Positions 32,601 through 36,608 of a stretch of 64,000 bases of DNA are shown piece after piece. Both the position numbers and the translations under genes were made by a program. Below the pieces are notes generated by a model that saw nothing but the letters and a program-made list of their open reading frames with translations, was not told the DNA's origin and did no database searches. The stretch spans positions 1 through 64,000 of the forward strand of contig JASAND010030866.1 in assembly GCA_030248195.1 (NCBI GenBank), in the 5' to 3' direction. This stretch comes from Trissonchulus latispiculum. Lineage: Eukaryota; Nematoda; Enoplea; Enoplida; Ironidae. How positions within the stretch are numbered: position 1 is the first letter of the stretch; each line of letters opens with the position of its first letter.

Positions 32601-34731
32601 GCTCTGAAATTTGCTTGCGGATGCTATGTACTCTTTATTTTTTGTGTGTAAATTGATGTTTGAAGTATTTGCATGTATGCCTGGGCTTAGTCTAGTGTGT
32701 GGCCCCATAAACACCCTTCCCCCCAAAAAATCGCCCCCCCCAAAGTTGGTGCCCCTTTTACCAACTTTTGCCCTGAAAAAATCGCTCAGAAGGCCAAATT
32801 TTCAAAACGAGATTTTTAGTCGATTTTTACCTATTTAAGGAAGGGGGGGTCGCTTTTTGACCGATTTTACTCATTGTCACATATTTTGTAGTCCCAATGG
32901 ATCCTAAAACAAGACAAGAGCGTTTTGCGTAATATTGCTTTTATCGTGCTGTAGAACCCTTTAAAAGTGACCTCGACATAAACATTGGAAAATGAAAAAG
33001 TTAGGTTAAAAACTTTGTGGCAGAAAATTTTTTCGCTGTATGCAAGATACAGTGCTACAACCTTGTTGTTCATGGTAAGGACATATCAGAGAGTGCAAAT
33101 AACCCTCTGGAACAATTCTGTTGAGTGTCGAATTTTTGGCGATTTTTCAAAGTAAAAATTTTGTAAAATTGGTGCTTTTTGTACCACGAAAAACAGGACC
33201 AGCGATATATTTTCGCCTCTCCTGCGCGATTGGCAAAAACTACAGAAATCGGTTATAGATAATTGCAGTGTACGCATACACAGAATTCTTATGACAGTAG
33301 TTTCAAGGTTATACCATTTGTAGTGCTCTCAAAAAAACTTGCCACAAAATGGGCTAATTTTGCCAAAAATCATCATTTTGCACAATTTTCACGTTCTTTT
33401 AATAATTTCTCACTCGTTACCCACTCGAAAGTTACCAAAATTGACACATAAAACTCTCAATGTCTGCCGGGCGTTATGGTAAAGGCAGATGCTTCAAAGT
33501 AGTTCGTGTCGGCTCCTTTGATCTCTTATAGGTCACAAAAGTCAATTTTTGAAATTTCCAAAATATAGACAATTTGGTATCATTCGATAGCTACTGATGA
33601 GCTGAACAACTTTTGTAATAGAACTATGTGTCCGAAATGTAGTATATGAAAGTTAGAGCAACTTAAAGTTTGAGGGTACAGTTAGCTGAAAAAGGCTCAG
33701 TTCACAATTGAAGAATGTACTGTGAATGACTGGATGGATATTCCGGAGTCGTTTTAGCATTAAAATATTAACCAACCCACAGAATTAATTGCCATATTAG
33801 TTGACGCAAATTTCGCTACCGTTCTTCTTTCTCAACATGACCTTGGAGGGCAAATCACAGTGATTTTCAAGTTTTCCAACTTTATAGCTGAATATCACTG
33901 CCACTGTTTGGTTTCGAACTCTAATGTTTTGTCTTGTTTTTGAGAACATTGAGCGAAATCCGTGACTATCGATTTTGACCCAAAGCGACCCCCCCCCCTT
34001 AAACGCGATTTTTGCACTAAAAACGAACTTTTTGGCGATTACTATAAAAATTACGATATTTTAGTATGTTGTTAGAAAACTTTTGAAAAATTTTCACCTC
34101 CCCAAGAACGACCCTGAGGGCCCCCAAAGAGTCCCCCAAGAAAAATTCCCTAGCATAAGCCCAGGTATGCTCCGAATTTTTCGAGCAATTTAATAATGAA
34201 TGTAGTCAGGATCTCCGTAAATTTACTTCCCGAATTTAATACCTACGCAAACACTTCTCCTGTGACAAAGACCTACTGAATCAAGTTGTGGTCTAGAACA
34301 AAATTGTAATTAAAGGATATTGTCATCTCATCTGCATCTGAGCTGTATTTTCTACTGGAAAGCTGATACGCACCTGGTTTTTTCCGACGACAAGTAACAT
34401 TAAGCGATAATTCTGTGAGCCACCTCACCTCCGAAACCGTAAGCTCATTTGCATATGCTATTGTGTAAATGCAATCCTCTCTGTTTCAGGTGACCTTCCA
34501 GAGGTCATAGACGACCGGAAGCATGAAGCGGATCTGGATCCATCCGCTCCACCCTACGACGAGCTCCGGGTCTGGGCGGACGAGGGCGATGGTCTGTCCT
34601 CAGCGGGTTCCCTTTCCTCTCTCTCTTCCTCGGGCTCAGAGACTGACCTAGATATGGACGATCAGTTGCAGAAATGGGGTCCTCGTTTTAACAAACTGGC
34701 CGGCATGTATGCTGGTGAAGATGAATCATAG
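726..34731 (+). CDS. Classical cadherin gene (non-chordate type), whole spliced locus
   Basis: Cell-cell adhesion receptor of adherens junctions: the ectodomain mediates calcium-dependent adhesion and the tail binds p120- and beta-catenin. Eighteen exons per transcript can be joined with consistent phase, using alternative first exons (726-2170 or 3279-3895) and an alternative exon pair (31369-31626 or 32194-32451). The order is signal peptide, partial N-terminal module, cadherin repeats with DRE and DINDN motifs, a membrane-proximal repeat with an NCAD-like region (TAEDFIR), a cysteine-rich/EGF segment, laminin G, EGF, laminin G, an EGF-like segment, TM, an EGGGE(E/K)D juxtamembrane motif, and the catenin-binding tail ending in KWGPRFNKLAGMY. 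The order matches DN-/DE-cadherin and nematode HMR-1. With only about three cadherin repeats it resembles a short HMR-1A-like form more than long DN-cadherin. Protein lengths are 1,359 aa (exon 1b), and 1,444 or 1,635 aa (exon 1a, depending on the start). The orthologue name is not assigned. Confidence 0.93.
2171..3278. other. Interval between alternative first exons, probable promoter of exon 1b
   Basis: No coding region supported. It is intronic for transcripts starting at exon 1a. Because exon 1b carries its own start and hydrophobic leader, a second promoter probably lies here; no specific core motif could be assigned with confidence. Confidence 0.4.
3279..3895 (+). CDS. Cadherin alternative first exon 1b
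   Basis: Starts at ATG 3279 and ends GATAC before GTAAG at 3896, phase 2, identical to exon 1a. It encodes about 205 residues: a basic N-terminus, a hydrophobic leader (SFCFVAVLTISVMQL), a linker with no close match to exon 1a, then a 3' module related to 1a (NVTEWPGPPIDF, PGLYLLTFC, CVNDT). The shared end and phase mean either exon splices to the exon at 8282. The first exon appears to have been duplicated, giving two alternative N-termini. Confidence 0.8.
5451..6065. mobile_element. hAT-like non-autonomous element with G-tract ends
   Basis: Element 5459-6057 starts CAGGGGCGCAC and ends GTGCGCCACTG (imperfect terminal inverted repeat). It is flanked by identical 8-bp direct repeats GTTAAAGC at 5451-5458 and 6058-6065. 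The 8-bp duplication and CAG..CTG ends are typical of hAT superfamily MITEs. Long G or C runs lie just inside each end. No transposase is encoded. Confidence 0.82.
8282..8418 (+). CDS. Cadherin exon 2
   Basis: Acceptor TTTAAG at 8276-8281 and donor GTAGGT at 8419. The phase 2 entry completes Thr with either first exon; exit is phase 1. Encodes the core of a cadherin repeat (TDRYGRFSVGSTDGKLRVA, LDREQQDHYRLKIGATDA), including the calcium-site DRE motif. Confidence 0.9.
8520..8690. repeat. (TA)n microsatellites
   Basis: Two long TA dinucleotide runs, about 8520-8594 and 8659-8690, in the intron after exon 2. The second abuts the hAT-like element and supplies its AT-rich target duplication. Confidence 0.9.
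8686..11450. mobile_element. 2.75-kb hAT-like element with (GGTTCC)n terminal arrays
   Basis: Element 8694-11442 begins TAGGGATCGACCGGAA and ends TTCCGGTCGATCCCTA, flanked by 8-bp direct repeats ATATATAG at 8686-8693 and 11443-11450. Both ends carry arrays of the hexamer GGTTCC (about 8707-8770 and 11345-11423). No transposase ORF is visible, so it is non-autonomous. It contains a nested TTA-flanked element at 10324-11184. Confidence 0.85.
10321..11187. mobile_element. Harbinger-like non-autonomous element nested in the hAT
   Basis: Terminal inverted repeats read TGGCCAGTTTACACCACCAA at the left and mirror this at the right (10324-11184), with a 3-bp direct repeat TTA at 10321-10323 and 11185-11187. 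TTA duplications and this type of end suit PIF/Harbinger MITEs. Subterminal regions repeat the motif CACCAAAC many times in both orientations. No transposase is encoded. Confidence 0.7.
11526..11653 (+). CDS. Cadherin exon 3
   Basis: Acceptor TTTTAG before 11526, donor GTACGC at 11654; enters phase 1, exits phase 0. Encodes the end of one cadherin repeat with the canonical linker DINDNAP and the start of the next (PDTCMFMEETDPGSLKTCE). The acceptor lies just outside the hAT-like element. Confidence 0.9.
12086..12111. repeat. Perfect 11-bp hairpin
   Basis: ATAGGGGTCGC, loop GGTA, then the exact reverse complement. It lies in the 11-kb intron and may mark the end of a degenerate element. No function assigned. 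Confidence 0.6.
12519..13229. mobile_element. TTAA-flanked foldback element with G-tract ends
   Basis: Element 12523-13225 is a near-complete palindrome: two inverted arms of about 345 bp meet near 12875, ending in a G-run plus TCGCTTTT at the left and its complement at the right. It is flanked by TTAA on both sides (12519-12522, 13226-13229), as for piggyBac- or Kolobok-type elements. Related copies lie at 32839-33998 and, more doubtfully, 23301-23703. No ORF. Confidence 0.75.
13331..14645. mobile_element. hAT-like element with (GGCCCC)n terminal arrays
   Basis: Element 13339-14637 begins GGGTCTGGGTAAAATCC and ends in the inverted sequence, with 8-bp direct repeats TAATTTTT at 13331-13338 and 14638-14645. 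Both ends carry GGCCCC hexamer arrays interleaved with GGTAAAATCC. A small inverted-repeat element (13747-14030) is nested inside. No transposase. Confidence 0.8.
13747..14030. mobile_element. Short inverted-repeat element, dispersed family (copy 1)
   Basis: Terminal inverted repeats of about 40 bp (AGGATCTTTTGC, CCCCCCAGCCCTAACTTTTT) bound a 284-bp unit. Related sequence recurs at about 40850-41390 and in the interrupted copy 42650-44110, including a shared internal stretch (GGTGTGGGTGCATACTGGAG). Confidence 0.7.
14880..15175. repeat. Tandem repeat, unit about 180 bp
   Basis: Nearly two copies of a unit beginning at TTGTCTATAGGGGTTTTC (near 14894 and 15058) and containing CATCTTGCTGTGCTGGTTCC. 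Short open frames here on both strands are by-products of the repetition. Confidence 0.75.
15184..15745. repeat. Tandem repeat, unit about 147 bp, four copies
   Basis: Four copies starting near 15187, 15332, 15480 and 15628. Each contains GTGGTCAAATTTGGTA, GAGCTGAGCAAC and CATAGAACTGCATGCTCAAA. A diverged relative of the core is visible near 33570-33640. The retroelement lies just to the right. Confidence 0.85.
15815..16339 (-). repeat. LTR-like terminal arm, left inverted copy
   Basis: Reverse complement of the sequence between the env stop and the right end (21452-22600, minus the inserted foldback). The start of the LTR is uncertain. The 120-codon open frame it contains is mirrored in the other arm and is probably not a gene. 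Confidence 0.65.
16340..17464 (-). pseudogene. Retroelement env fragment, inverted copy
   Basis: Minus-strand copy of env residues downstream of the signal peptide (374 codons). It matches the right-hand env over its whole length with about four amino-acid differences, one next to the basic stretch preceding the hydrophobic fusion-peptide-like segment. It lacks a signal peptide and a C-terminal anchor, and stops abruptly at 17464, the inversion junction. It is a by-product of the rearrangement, not an independent gene. Confidence 0.85.
17417..21451 (+). CDS. 5'-truncated pol-env polyprotein: RT, RNase H, integrase, PWWP, env
   Basis: Open frame of 1,344 codons; the first 16 are inverted env sequence, so true pol begins at 17465 inside the RT palm. 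Visible in order: RT with YLDD; RNase H (VTDASDVG, TTEKEALAVVW, VVTDHAPLKWL, SADALSRYP); an integrase HHCC finger (HLGIERTYLKTKQRFYWP, CQSCATC); a DDE core (MVAIDCVGPLP, LLTDRGTNF, DGLVERLNKTL); a GPY/F module (HGPYLIMERL); a PWWP domain at about residues 815-905 (VVWAKLRGYPWWPSVVI); then an in-frame env with a signal peptide from Met at 20180, a basic site plus glycine-rich hydrophobic segment, and heptad-like helices. Env ends at 21451 without a membrane anchor. The Ty3/gypsy assignment rests on the RT-RH-IN order and the GPY/F module. Loss of the N-terminal RT, protease and gag makes it non-functional alone. Confidence 0.9.
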   Translation: MDVMVEEGGSAIVASHSRAQGLYEFNTMPMGLTNAPSTFQRLMEFLLNGLIWQNVLIYLDDILVYSSNFEEHLLHLKQVFERLQYGGLKLKPKKCKLCKEAVEFLGHVISARGIEPNDVKTAAIKNFPIPQSAKAVRSFLGLASYYRRFIQNFANVAEPLHNLTKKNVEFKWTDECKAAFEELKRRLATAPVMKYPNFNQTFYLVTDASDVGIGAILSQKDEKGSEQVISYASRSLNSAERNYSTTEKEALAVVWGCKYYRPYLYGRHFVVVTDHAPLKWLMGIKDPSGRLARWALALQEYDFEIVHRAGKLNESADALSRYPPEGRDEWMVVQAVLEIDQEDHNTAPECLQPFEKAQWQVEQQADAEVSELIGMLTNPDARKLQRTAQKADEFVVEDGILIHLWIDTNSRRRETLYKQVVVPESLRMEVLEAMHDDPIGGGHLGIERTYLKTKQRFYWPNLYSDVKHWCQSCATCATKKNPPRKTKAPMRSIPVTGPWDMVAIDCVGPLPTTPRGNKYIVVFCDYLTKWPEAFATDNIKSDVIARLIVEEIVCRHSTPRILLTDRGTNFQSELVRSVCRLLHTRKLQTTAFHPQTDGLVERLNKTLITIISMYVSTHQRDWDQFLPYALYAIRTAPQESTGESPFFLTYGRKPRFAIEASLDAEEIGTDPEEYKTQMLENISEARRLAAQNIGKAQRHQKAEYDKRVSFKVFEPGDYVWLHVPSIGKRKCKKLCHLWHGPYLIMERLSELNYLIRAERENTRNPDKVVHVNRLTPCVRSDVPVQDSAEEVLDEGEEETRDMKPVTEPSMPAVTDERFPPGTVVWAKLRGYPWWPSVVILPSDIPNTKPPTKGSYVPVKFLAEEAHAYLSVKNIKLYDSYKPEESKLTEGIKQAISEADNMRKTTVGQTMGAIVETTKASSMSWTWIWAYMLVVLLIVRLTNSEEILVNSTALDTPHLKINAKYGVVFQHVGGYNGAPTFLYHHIHIPIALELPELRELPECTKETWNSVKLGWAKALGSQLCALAYQLNESVHMTETQLRTELKELSHDLVMLVMANKGEHQRQKKGILQGFACFIESIFGACNTNGVSAKSVRTALTSLDDRVTGLQAGLQETQTHLISLSKLTMEGFKNVDSRLNLINTSLIQLQYMQKEIKEHVKEIEKELAWMGRLAQTQTLVLLDTVAWITSILNWHDQVQDAYALVEGVTHLERGYLTPSLVAPRTLRIMIKTLETQLTNHSLKLEYSSNEVAEYYVNKLVHTVAIKPGALLIQLRLPMIDEKYHYDLWKIKTVSIPVEGEAQVMHLENIHSYIGYNADKSRCILLKERPEECSLGKANTCNVTSFT
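19862..20125 (+). other. PWWP domain within the retroelement pol ORF
   Basis: The encoded segment reads PGTVVWAKLRGYPWWPSVV, followed by a VKFL strand and a helix after LYDSYKPEESKL, matching the PWWP beta-barrel plus helix layout. PWWP domains read H3K36 methylation and DNA in host proteins. Placed C-terminal to an integrase, it parallels the chromodomain of chromoviruses; a targeting role is inferred. Confidence 0.85.
21906..22525. mobile_element. Foldback insertion inside the right retroelement arm
   Basis: An extra 620 bp absent from the left arm. Its ends are inverted repeats of about 111 bp, starting near 21906 (AACTAGCCTTTAAAATAC) and ending near 22525. The repeat resembles the LTR terminus beside it (CCTACGGAACTCATATGTAT against CCTACGAAGACTCATATGT), so it may derive from the same LTR end. 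No ORF. Confidence 0.75.
22640..22745 (+). CDS. Cadherin exon 4
   Basis: Acceptor GTTATAG before 22640, donor GTAAGC at 22746; phase 0 in, phase 1 out. Encodes VLGEDADGPDNGPPFKF, the DAD-type start of the second cadherin repeat. The intron before it (11654-22639) carries two TTAA/hAT elements, tandem repeats and the retroelement. Confidence 0.9.
23030..23410. repeat. G/C homopolymer-rich element remnant
   Basis: Long G and C runs at 23040-23115 and 23355-23395, separated by AT-rich sequence with the inverted motifs GGGTATTTTT and AAAAATACCC near the outer limits. Probably an inverted-repeat transposon related to the G-tract elements at 5459. Open frames across it are low-complexity and not credible genes. 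Confidence 0.6.
23297..23707. mobile_element. Possible third TTAA-flanked G-tract element
   Basis: TTAA followed by a G-run at 23297-23305, and a C-run followed by TTAA at 23694-23707. The right half shares sequence with the 12.5-kb element (ACAAAATATGTGAAAAT, CTAGTCTTGTTTTG). The left end differs, so the boundaries are less sure and overlap the homopolymer remnant. Confidence 0.45.
24101..24316 (+). CDS. Cadherin exon 5
   Basis: Acceptor ATTTCAG before 24101, donor GTTTGT at 24317; phase 1 in and out. Encodes LDREKQKTYMIPLSVSDSG and the linker IGDINDNPMTDG, then VFSYQG, the start of the membrane-proximal repeat typical of non-chordate classical cadherins. Confidence 0.92.
24673..24848 (+). 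CDS. Cadherin exon 6
   Basis: Acceptor TCTATAG, donor GTACGT at 24849; phase 1 in, phase 0 out. Encodes PIGRVYVTDKDDWDWPDKTF and LDTDTGMVFIKDNVK, a segment highly characteristic of DN-/DE-cadherin before the NCAD region. Confidence 0.93.
25123..25788. mobile_element. hAT-like element with (TGAAAC)n terminal arrays
   Basis: Element 25130-25781 begins TAGTGATGTTTCAG and ends CTGAAACATCGCTA, with 7-bp direct repeats AAAACAG at 25123-25129 and 25782-25788. Both ends are rich in the hexamer TGAAAC. No ORF. A degenerate relative starts near 42125. Confidence 0.7.
26275..26386 (+). CDS. Cadherin exon 7
   Basis: Acceptor TTTGCAG, donor GTAATT at 26387; phase 0 in, phase 1 out. Encodes VDVTDNKLNQKAVGTLHITV and NVPEEAFKNSGSMRI, matching the IPEEAV.NSGS motif that precedes the NCAD domain. 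Confidence 0.92.
26658..27049 (+). CDS. Cadherin exon 8 (NCAD region)
   Basis: Acceptor TGTTTAG, donor GTATGT at 27050; phase 1 in, phase 0 out. Encodes STAEDFIRTG, a DIRFAAHG segment and LPINECFNEYCVDGCWN, corresponding to the non-chordate cadherin membrane-proximal domain. Largest internal exon. Confidence 0.93.
27397..27515 (+). CDS. Cadherin exon 9 (cysteine-rich/EGF)
   Basis: Acceptor TATTTCAG, donor GTAAGT at 27516; phase 0 in, phase 2 out. Cysteines in CGCRNVP, TCTADTCLNGGICF begin an EGF-like module completed by exon 10. Confidence 0.9.
27874..28076 (+). CDS. Cadherin exon 10 (EGF end, laminin G start)
   Basis: Acceptor TTTCTAG, donor GTATGT at 28077; phase 2 in, phase 1 out. Encodes CDCRDNLNNLKGPRCE, the EGF C-terminus, then FDGSGYAWFDPIG and LSFEFKTSTNANSMLFYNG, the first strands of a laminin G domain. 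Confidence 0.93.
28353..28540 (+). CDS. Cadherin exon 11 (laminin G)
   Basis: Acceptor GGTTAAG, donor GTAAGG at 28541; phase 1 in, phase 0 out. Encodes YLWVGIINGRLTFEMDIG and VNDDQWHSVDIFRDRN, a typical laminin G core. Confidence 0.93.
28839..29081 (+). CDS. Cadherin exon 12 (laminin G end)
   Basis: Acceptor TATTTTAG, donor GTTTGT at 29082; phase 0 both ends. Encodes NAFWNINKPF-type strand NDAFWNINKPFQVGG and FTGCIRNLRVDGE, the conserved laminin G C-terminus with its Cys. Confidence 0.92.
29374..29542 (+). CDS. Cadherin exon 13 (EGF)
   Basis: Acceptor GTTTTTAG, donor GTAAGA at 29543; phase 0 in, phase 1 out. Encodes a full EGF-like module: SCKTSCGLHGQCLG, LQCICDPGWGGVDC. Confidence 0.92.
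29766..29935 (+). CDS. Cadherin exon 14 (second laminin G start)
   Basis: Acceptor ATTTCAG, donor GTATTC at 29936; phase 1 in, phase 0 out. Encodes LDWFQFDYQSFIQYTL and a GHLVHSSSSDKLSFMSVE strand pair. Confidence 0.9.
30079..30364 (+). CDS. Cadherin exon 15 (second laminin G)
   Basis: Acceptor CTTTTAG, donor GTAAGA at 30365; phase 0 in, phase 1 out. Encodes WQMNGQSDSEKLLLNNVNLN, VNLRLDML and FYLGAMSPSTS of the second laminin G domain. Confidence 0.92.
30480..30660 (+). CDS. Cadherin exon 16 (laminin G end, EGF start)
   Basis: Acceptor TCTGTAG, donor GTAAGT at 30661; phase 1 in, phase 2 out. Encodes GCVREFRWNGYQIPLEK closing laminin G, then KKCSLPTCASVSCGSFTCVD of an EGF-like segment. Confidence 0.92.
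30929..31065 (+). CDS. Cadherin exon 17 (EGF end, start of TM)
   Basis: Acceptor ATTTTTAG, donor GTAAGT at 31066; phase 2 in, phase 1 out. Encodes CPQGFTANLNADGTLAGC, a short stalk, and the first half of the membrane helix (NAIVAILVSILALI). The helix is completed by exon 18a or 18b. Confidence 0.92.
31174..31215. mobile_element. Possible hAT-like terminus fragment
   Basis: CAGGGGCGTATCTAGGG resembles the end of hAT MITEs, including the element at 5459, but no partner end or duplication was found before exon 18a. Probably a fragment. Confidence 0.3.
31369..31626 (+). CDS. Cadherin alternative exon 18a (TM end, juxtamembrane)
   Basis: Acceptor TTTTCCAG, donor GTATGT at 31627; phase 1 in and out, 258 nt. 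Encodes LVLIIFVVWRTKTRREK finishing the TM helix, then YHVEGGGEKDTTDYDLNPLR, the p120-catenin-binding core of classical cadherins, and an acidic/Pro-rich linker. It shares layout and length with exon 18b. The frame stays open past the donor, but the family alignment ends here. Confidence 0.9.
32194..32451 (+). CDS. Cadherin alternative exon 18b (TM end, juxtamembrane)
   Basis: Acceptor TATTTTAG, donor GTAGGT at 32452; phase 1 in and out, exactly 258 nt like 18a. Encodes LLVLVLIVYVRRRPRM, then YQVEGGGEEDCTQYDIDKLR and a Gly/Asn/Pro-rich linker. It gives a different TM half and a slightly different p120-type motif (GEED against GEKD). The arrangement recalls the mutually exclusive TM exons of Drosophila CadN. 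Confidence 0.9.
32835..34002. mobile_element. TTAA-flanked G-tract element, second copy
   Basis: Element 32839-33998 is flanked by TTAA at 32835-32838 and 33999-34002. It has a G-run plus TCGCTTTTTGACCGATTT at the left and AAAGCGACC plus a C-run at the right. The left half is clearly homologous to the 12.5-kb element. It sits in the intron before the last exon. No ORF. Confidence 0.72.
34490..34731 (+). CDS. Cadherin last exon 19 (beta-catenin-binding tail)
   Basis: Acceptor TGTTTCAG before 34490, phase 1, stop TAG at 34729-34731. Encodes HEADLDPSAPPYDELRVW, a Ser-rich segment (SSAGSLSSLSSSGSETDLD) and QKWGPRFNKLAGMYAG. This is the conserved catenin-binding domain; the serine cluster is the usual CK1/GSK3 phosphorylation site that strengthens beta-catenin binding. 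Works with either exon 18 form. Confidence 0.96.
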
Positions 34732-36355
34732 CGTTCCCCTTCCTTTTCTGGCGTTTTCTTTTGATGTTTGTGATTTCCCCATTTCATTTATGATACGGTC
34801 CCTTCTACCCTTTCAGACATGCTTCCTTTTTATCCTGTCTATACCTAGTTTACCCATATAGCTTGTCTATACAGAGGTTTTAATGACTATGTTTGTTTAC
34901 ATACATTGGTTGTTGTTTTCGTCCTGTGTTTTTTGCCCATTTCCATCCCCATTCTTTTCTGTGTCCCTATTTGCTTGAACAGTTCCCCATTTATATTTGT
35001 TCATTTTTGTAGAGCTGTAATCGTATTGCAACTGTTTTAATTGTACGTAGTATGTTGTTCATTGTGTTTTGTTTTCTTATTGCATTTTGCTTGTATTTTG
35101 CAATCACATTATGCCGGAAACTGTTATGTCAACTATTATATGCGATGAAATTTCGAAATTATTTGTTCTTGAGCTTGACGCATCTCAGATTTCTTTTGCT
35201 CCGAACTAACGTCTTCCTAGTTAGTTAGCAAACTTAACGAAATAGATTTGCTGGATCTACTACTAGGTACGAGATTCTACTCCGCTGCATTCCTGGAAAC
35301 TCTCCCCTGTTTTCTACTGTAAACTTTAACTTATATTACAGTGATTTGTACGTAACTTATTTTTAGTTAGGCTATTTCTGATCCATTCATGTGTTTTGTA
35401 ACAACAGCATTCCAGAGGACTAATAGTGAAGAATTTGTTGATACTTATTTGTCTGTCTTTCTGTCTGTGTGTATCTACGTAGTAGTTTCATTCAAGTTTA
35501 TGATGTTCATTCATTTCGAATGTGCATTTCCTCTGTCATTTCATTCATTTTGTATGTTTTTGTGCTTTGCTTTTTGTATTTCACTTACCAACGCAATTTC
35601 AGGTTCGTTCTGATTGAAATGACTAAGACAGAAATTATTGCTTGCAGAAAAACTTCCTGAGCCTGTTAGTATTTTGGCACTGTATTTTGTACTGGACAGT
35701 GCTACTTTCTATTCAGGACATTTTAAGCACTTGCTCATTGTTATATTATTGCTTCTGATTCAGCTGTTTTGTATACGTTCTTTTCCGTTTACCTATTCTT
35801 ATTGTATAATTATTAGCAAAGTGCTTTTTTCTGCAACCGTTTTAATGGCATTTTGACAACTGCTCTGCTACTACTTCATTTTATACTTTGACATTAACTG
35901 TTTCTGTCACCTCCTGGTTGTACTTTCATTTGATGTTTCAGTAATTGGAAAACAGTGAATGGCAATTCTCTGTGAACATTAGATGCAATGTGTTGCTTCA
36001 ATTATGTATACTGCCACATTATTGTAAAGTATTATACTATAGCATTCTCCTGACAAATAGTATCCCTTTCTGCAGTGTTTATTCCTGTGAAGTTTAAGAA
36101 GTCTTTCTTGGGATGCACTGTATAATACTTGTTTTACTTAATTTTTCAATTTTAAAAATTGTGTTGTATGTTGCTTTTTTATTATATCATGTAATGGTTG
36201 ATTTTTAGTTCTCTCACACAGTGATTTGTCTTTGTTTTAGTGACCTGCGACGGCCGCATTGGTCCAGTATTACGTGCTGTTGTTATTGTGGTGTGTTTAC
36301 CGGCTCTGACTGTATGTCTATGTGTAATAAATAAAATTGTTATGTTAGTTAATTA
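34732..36355 (+). other. Cadherin 3' UTR
   Basis: No coding region follows the stop. The stretch is T-rich and free of recognisable transposons, ending near overlapping AATAAA signals, as expected for a long 3' UTR. Confidence 0.65.
36326..36335 (+). terminator. Polyadenylation signal
   Basis: Overlapping AATAAATAAA, followed by T/A-rich sequence. It is the best-placed signal downstream of the cadherin stop. Confidence 0.6.
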
Positions 36356-36608
36356 ATTACCGTAGGGGGATGACGACTAAGCTTTGGCCCCAACTCCCAA
36401 ATCTCCAAATCAGATGGGATCTCGTGCAACGTCAGGCTCATAGTTATTATGTAGAGGATCCCATAGAGGATCAAATCTCTGGAAAAAATTTCAGAACCCC
36501 ATAAAAAATTTGAAACTAAATATATGTAGTTACGTATCAAATCTCTTCGAAAAGTTAAGAACCCCAGAACCCCCATCAATTAAACTAAACATAGTTATAT
36601 ATGGATCA

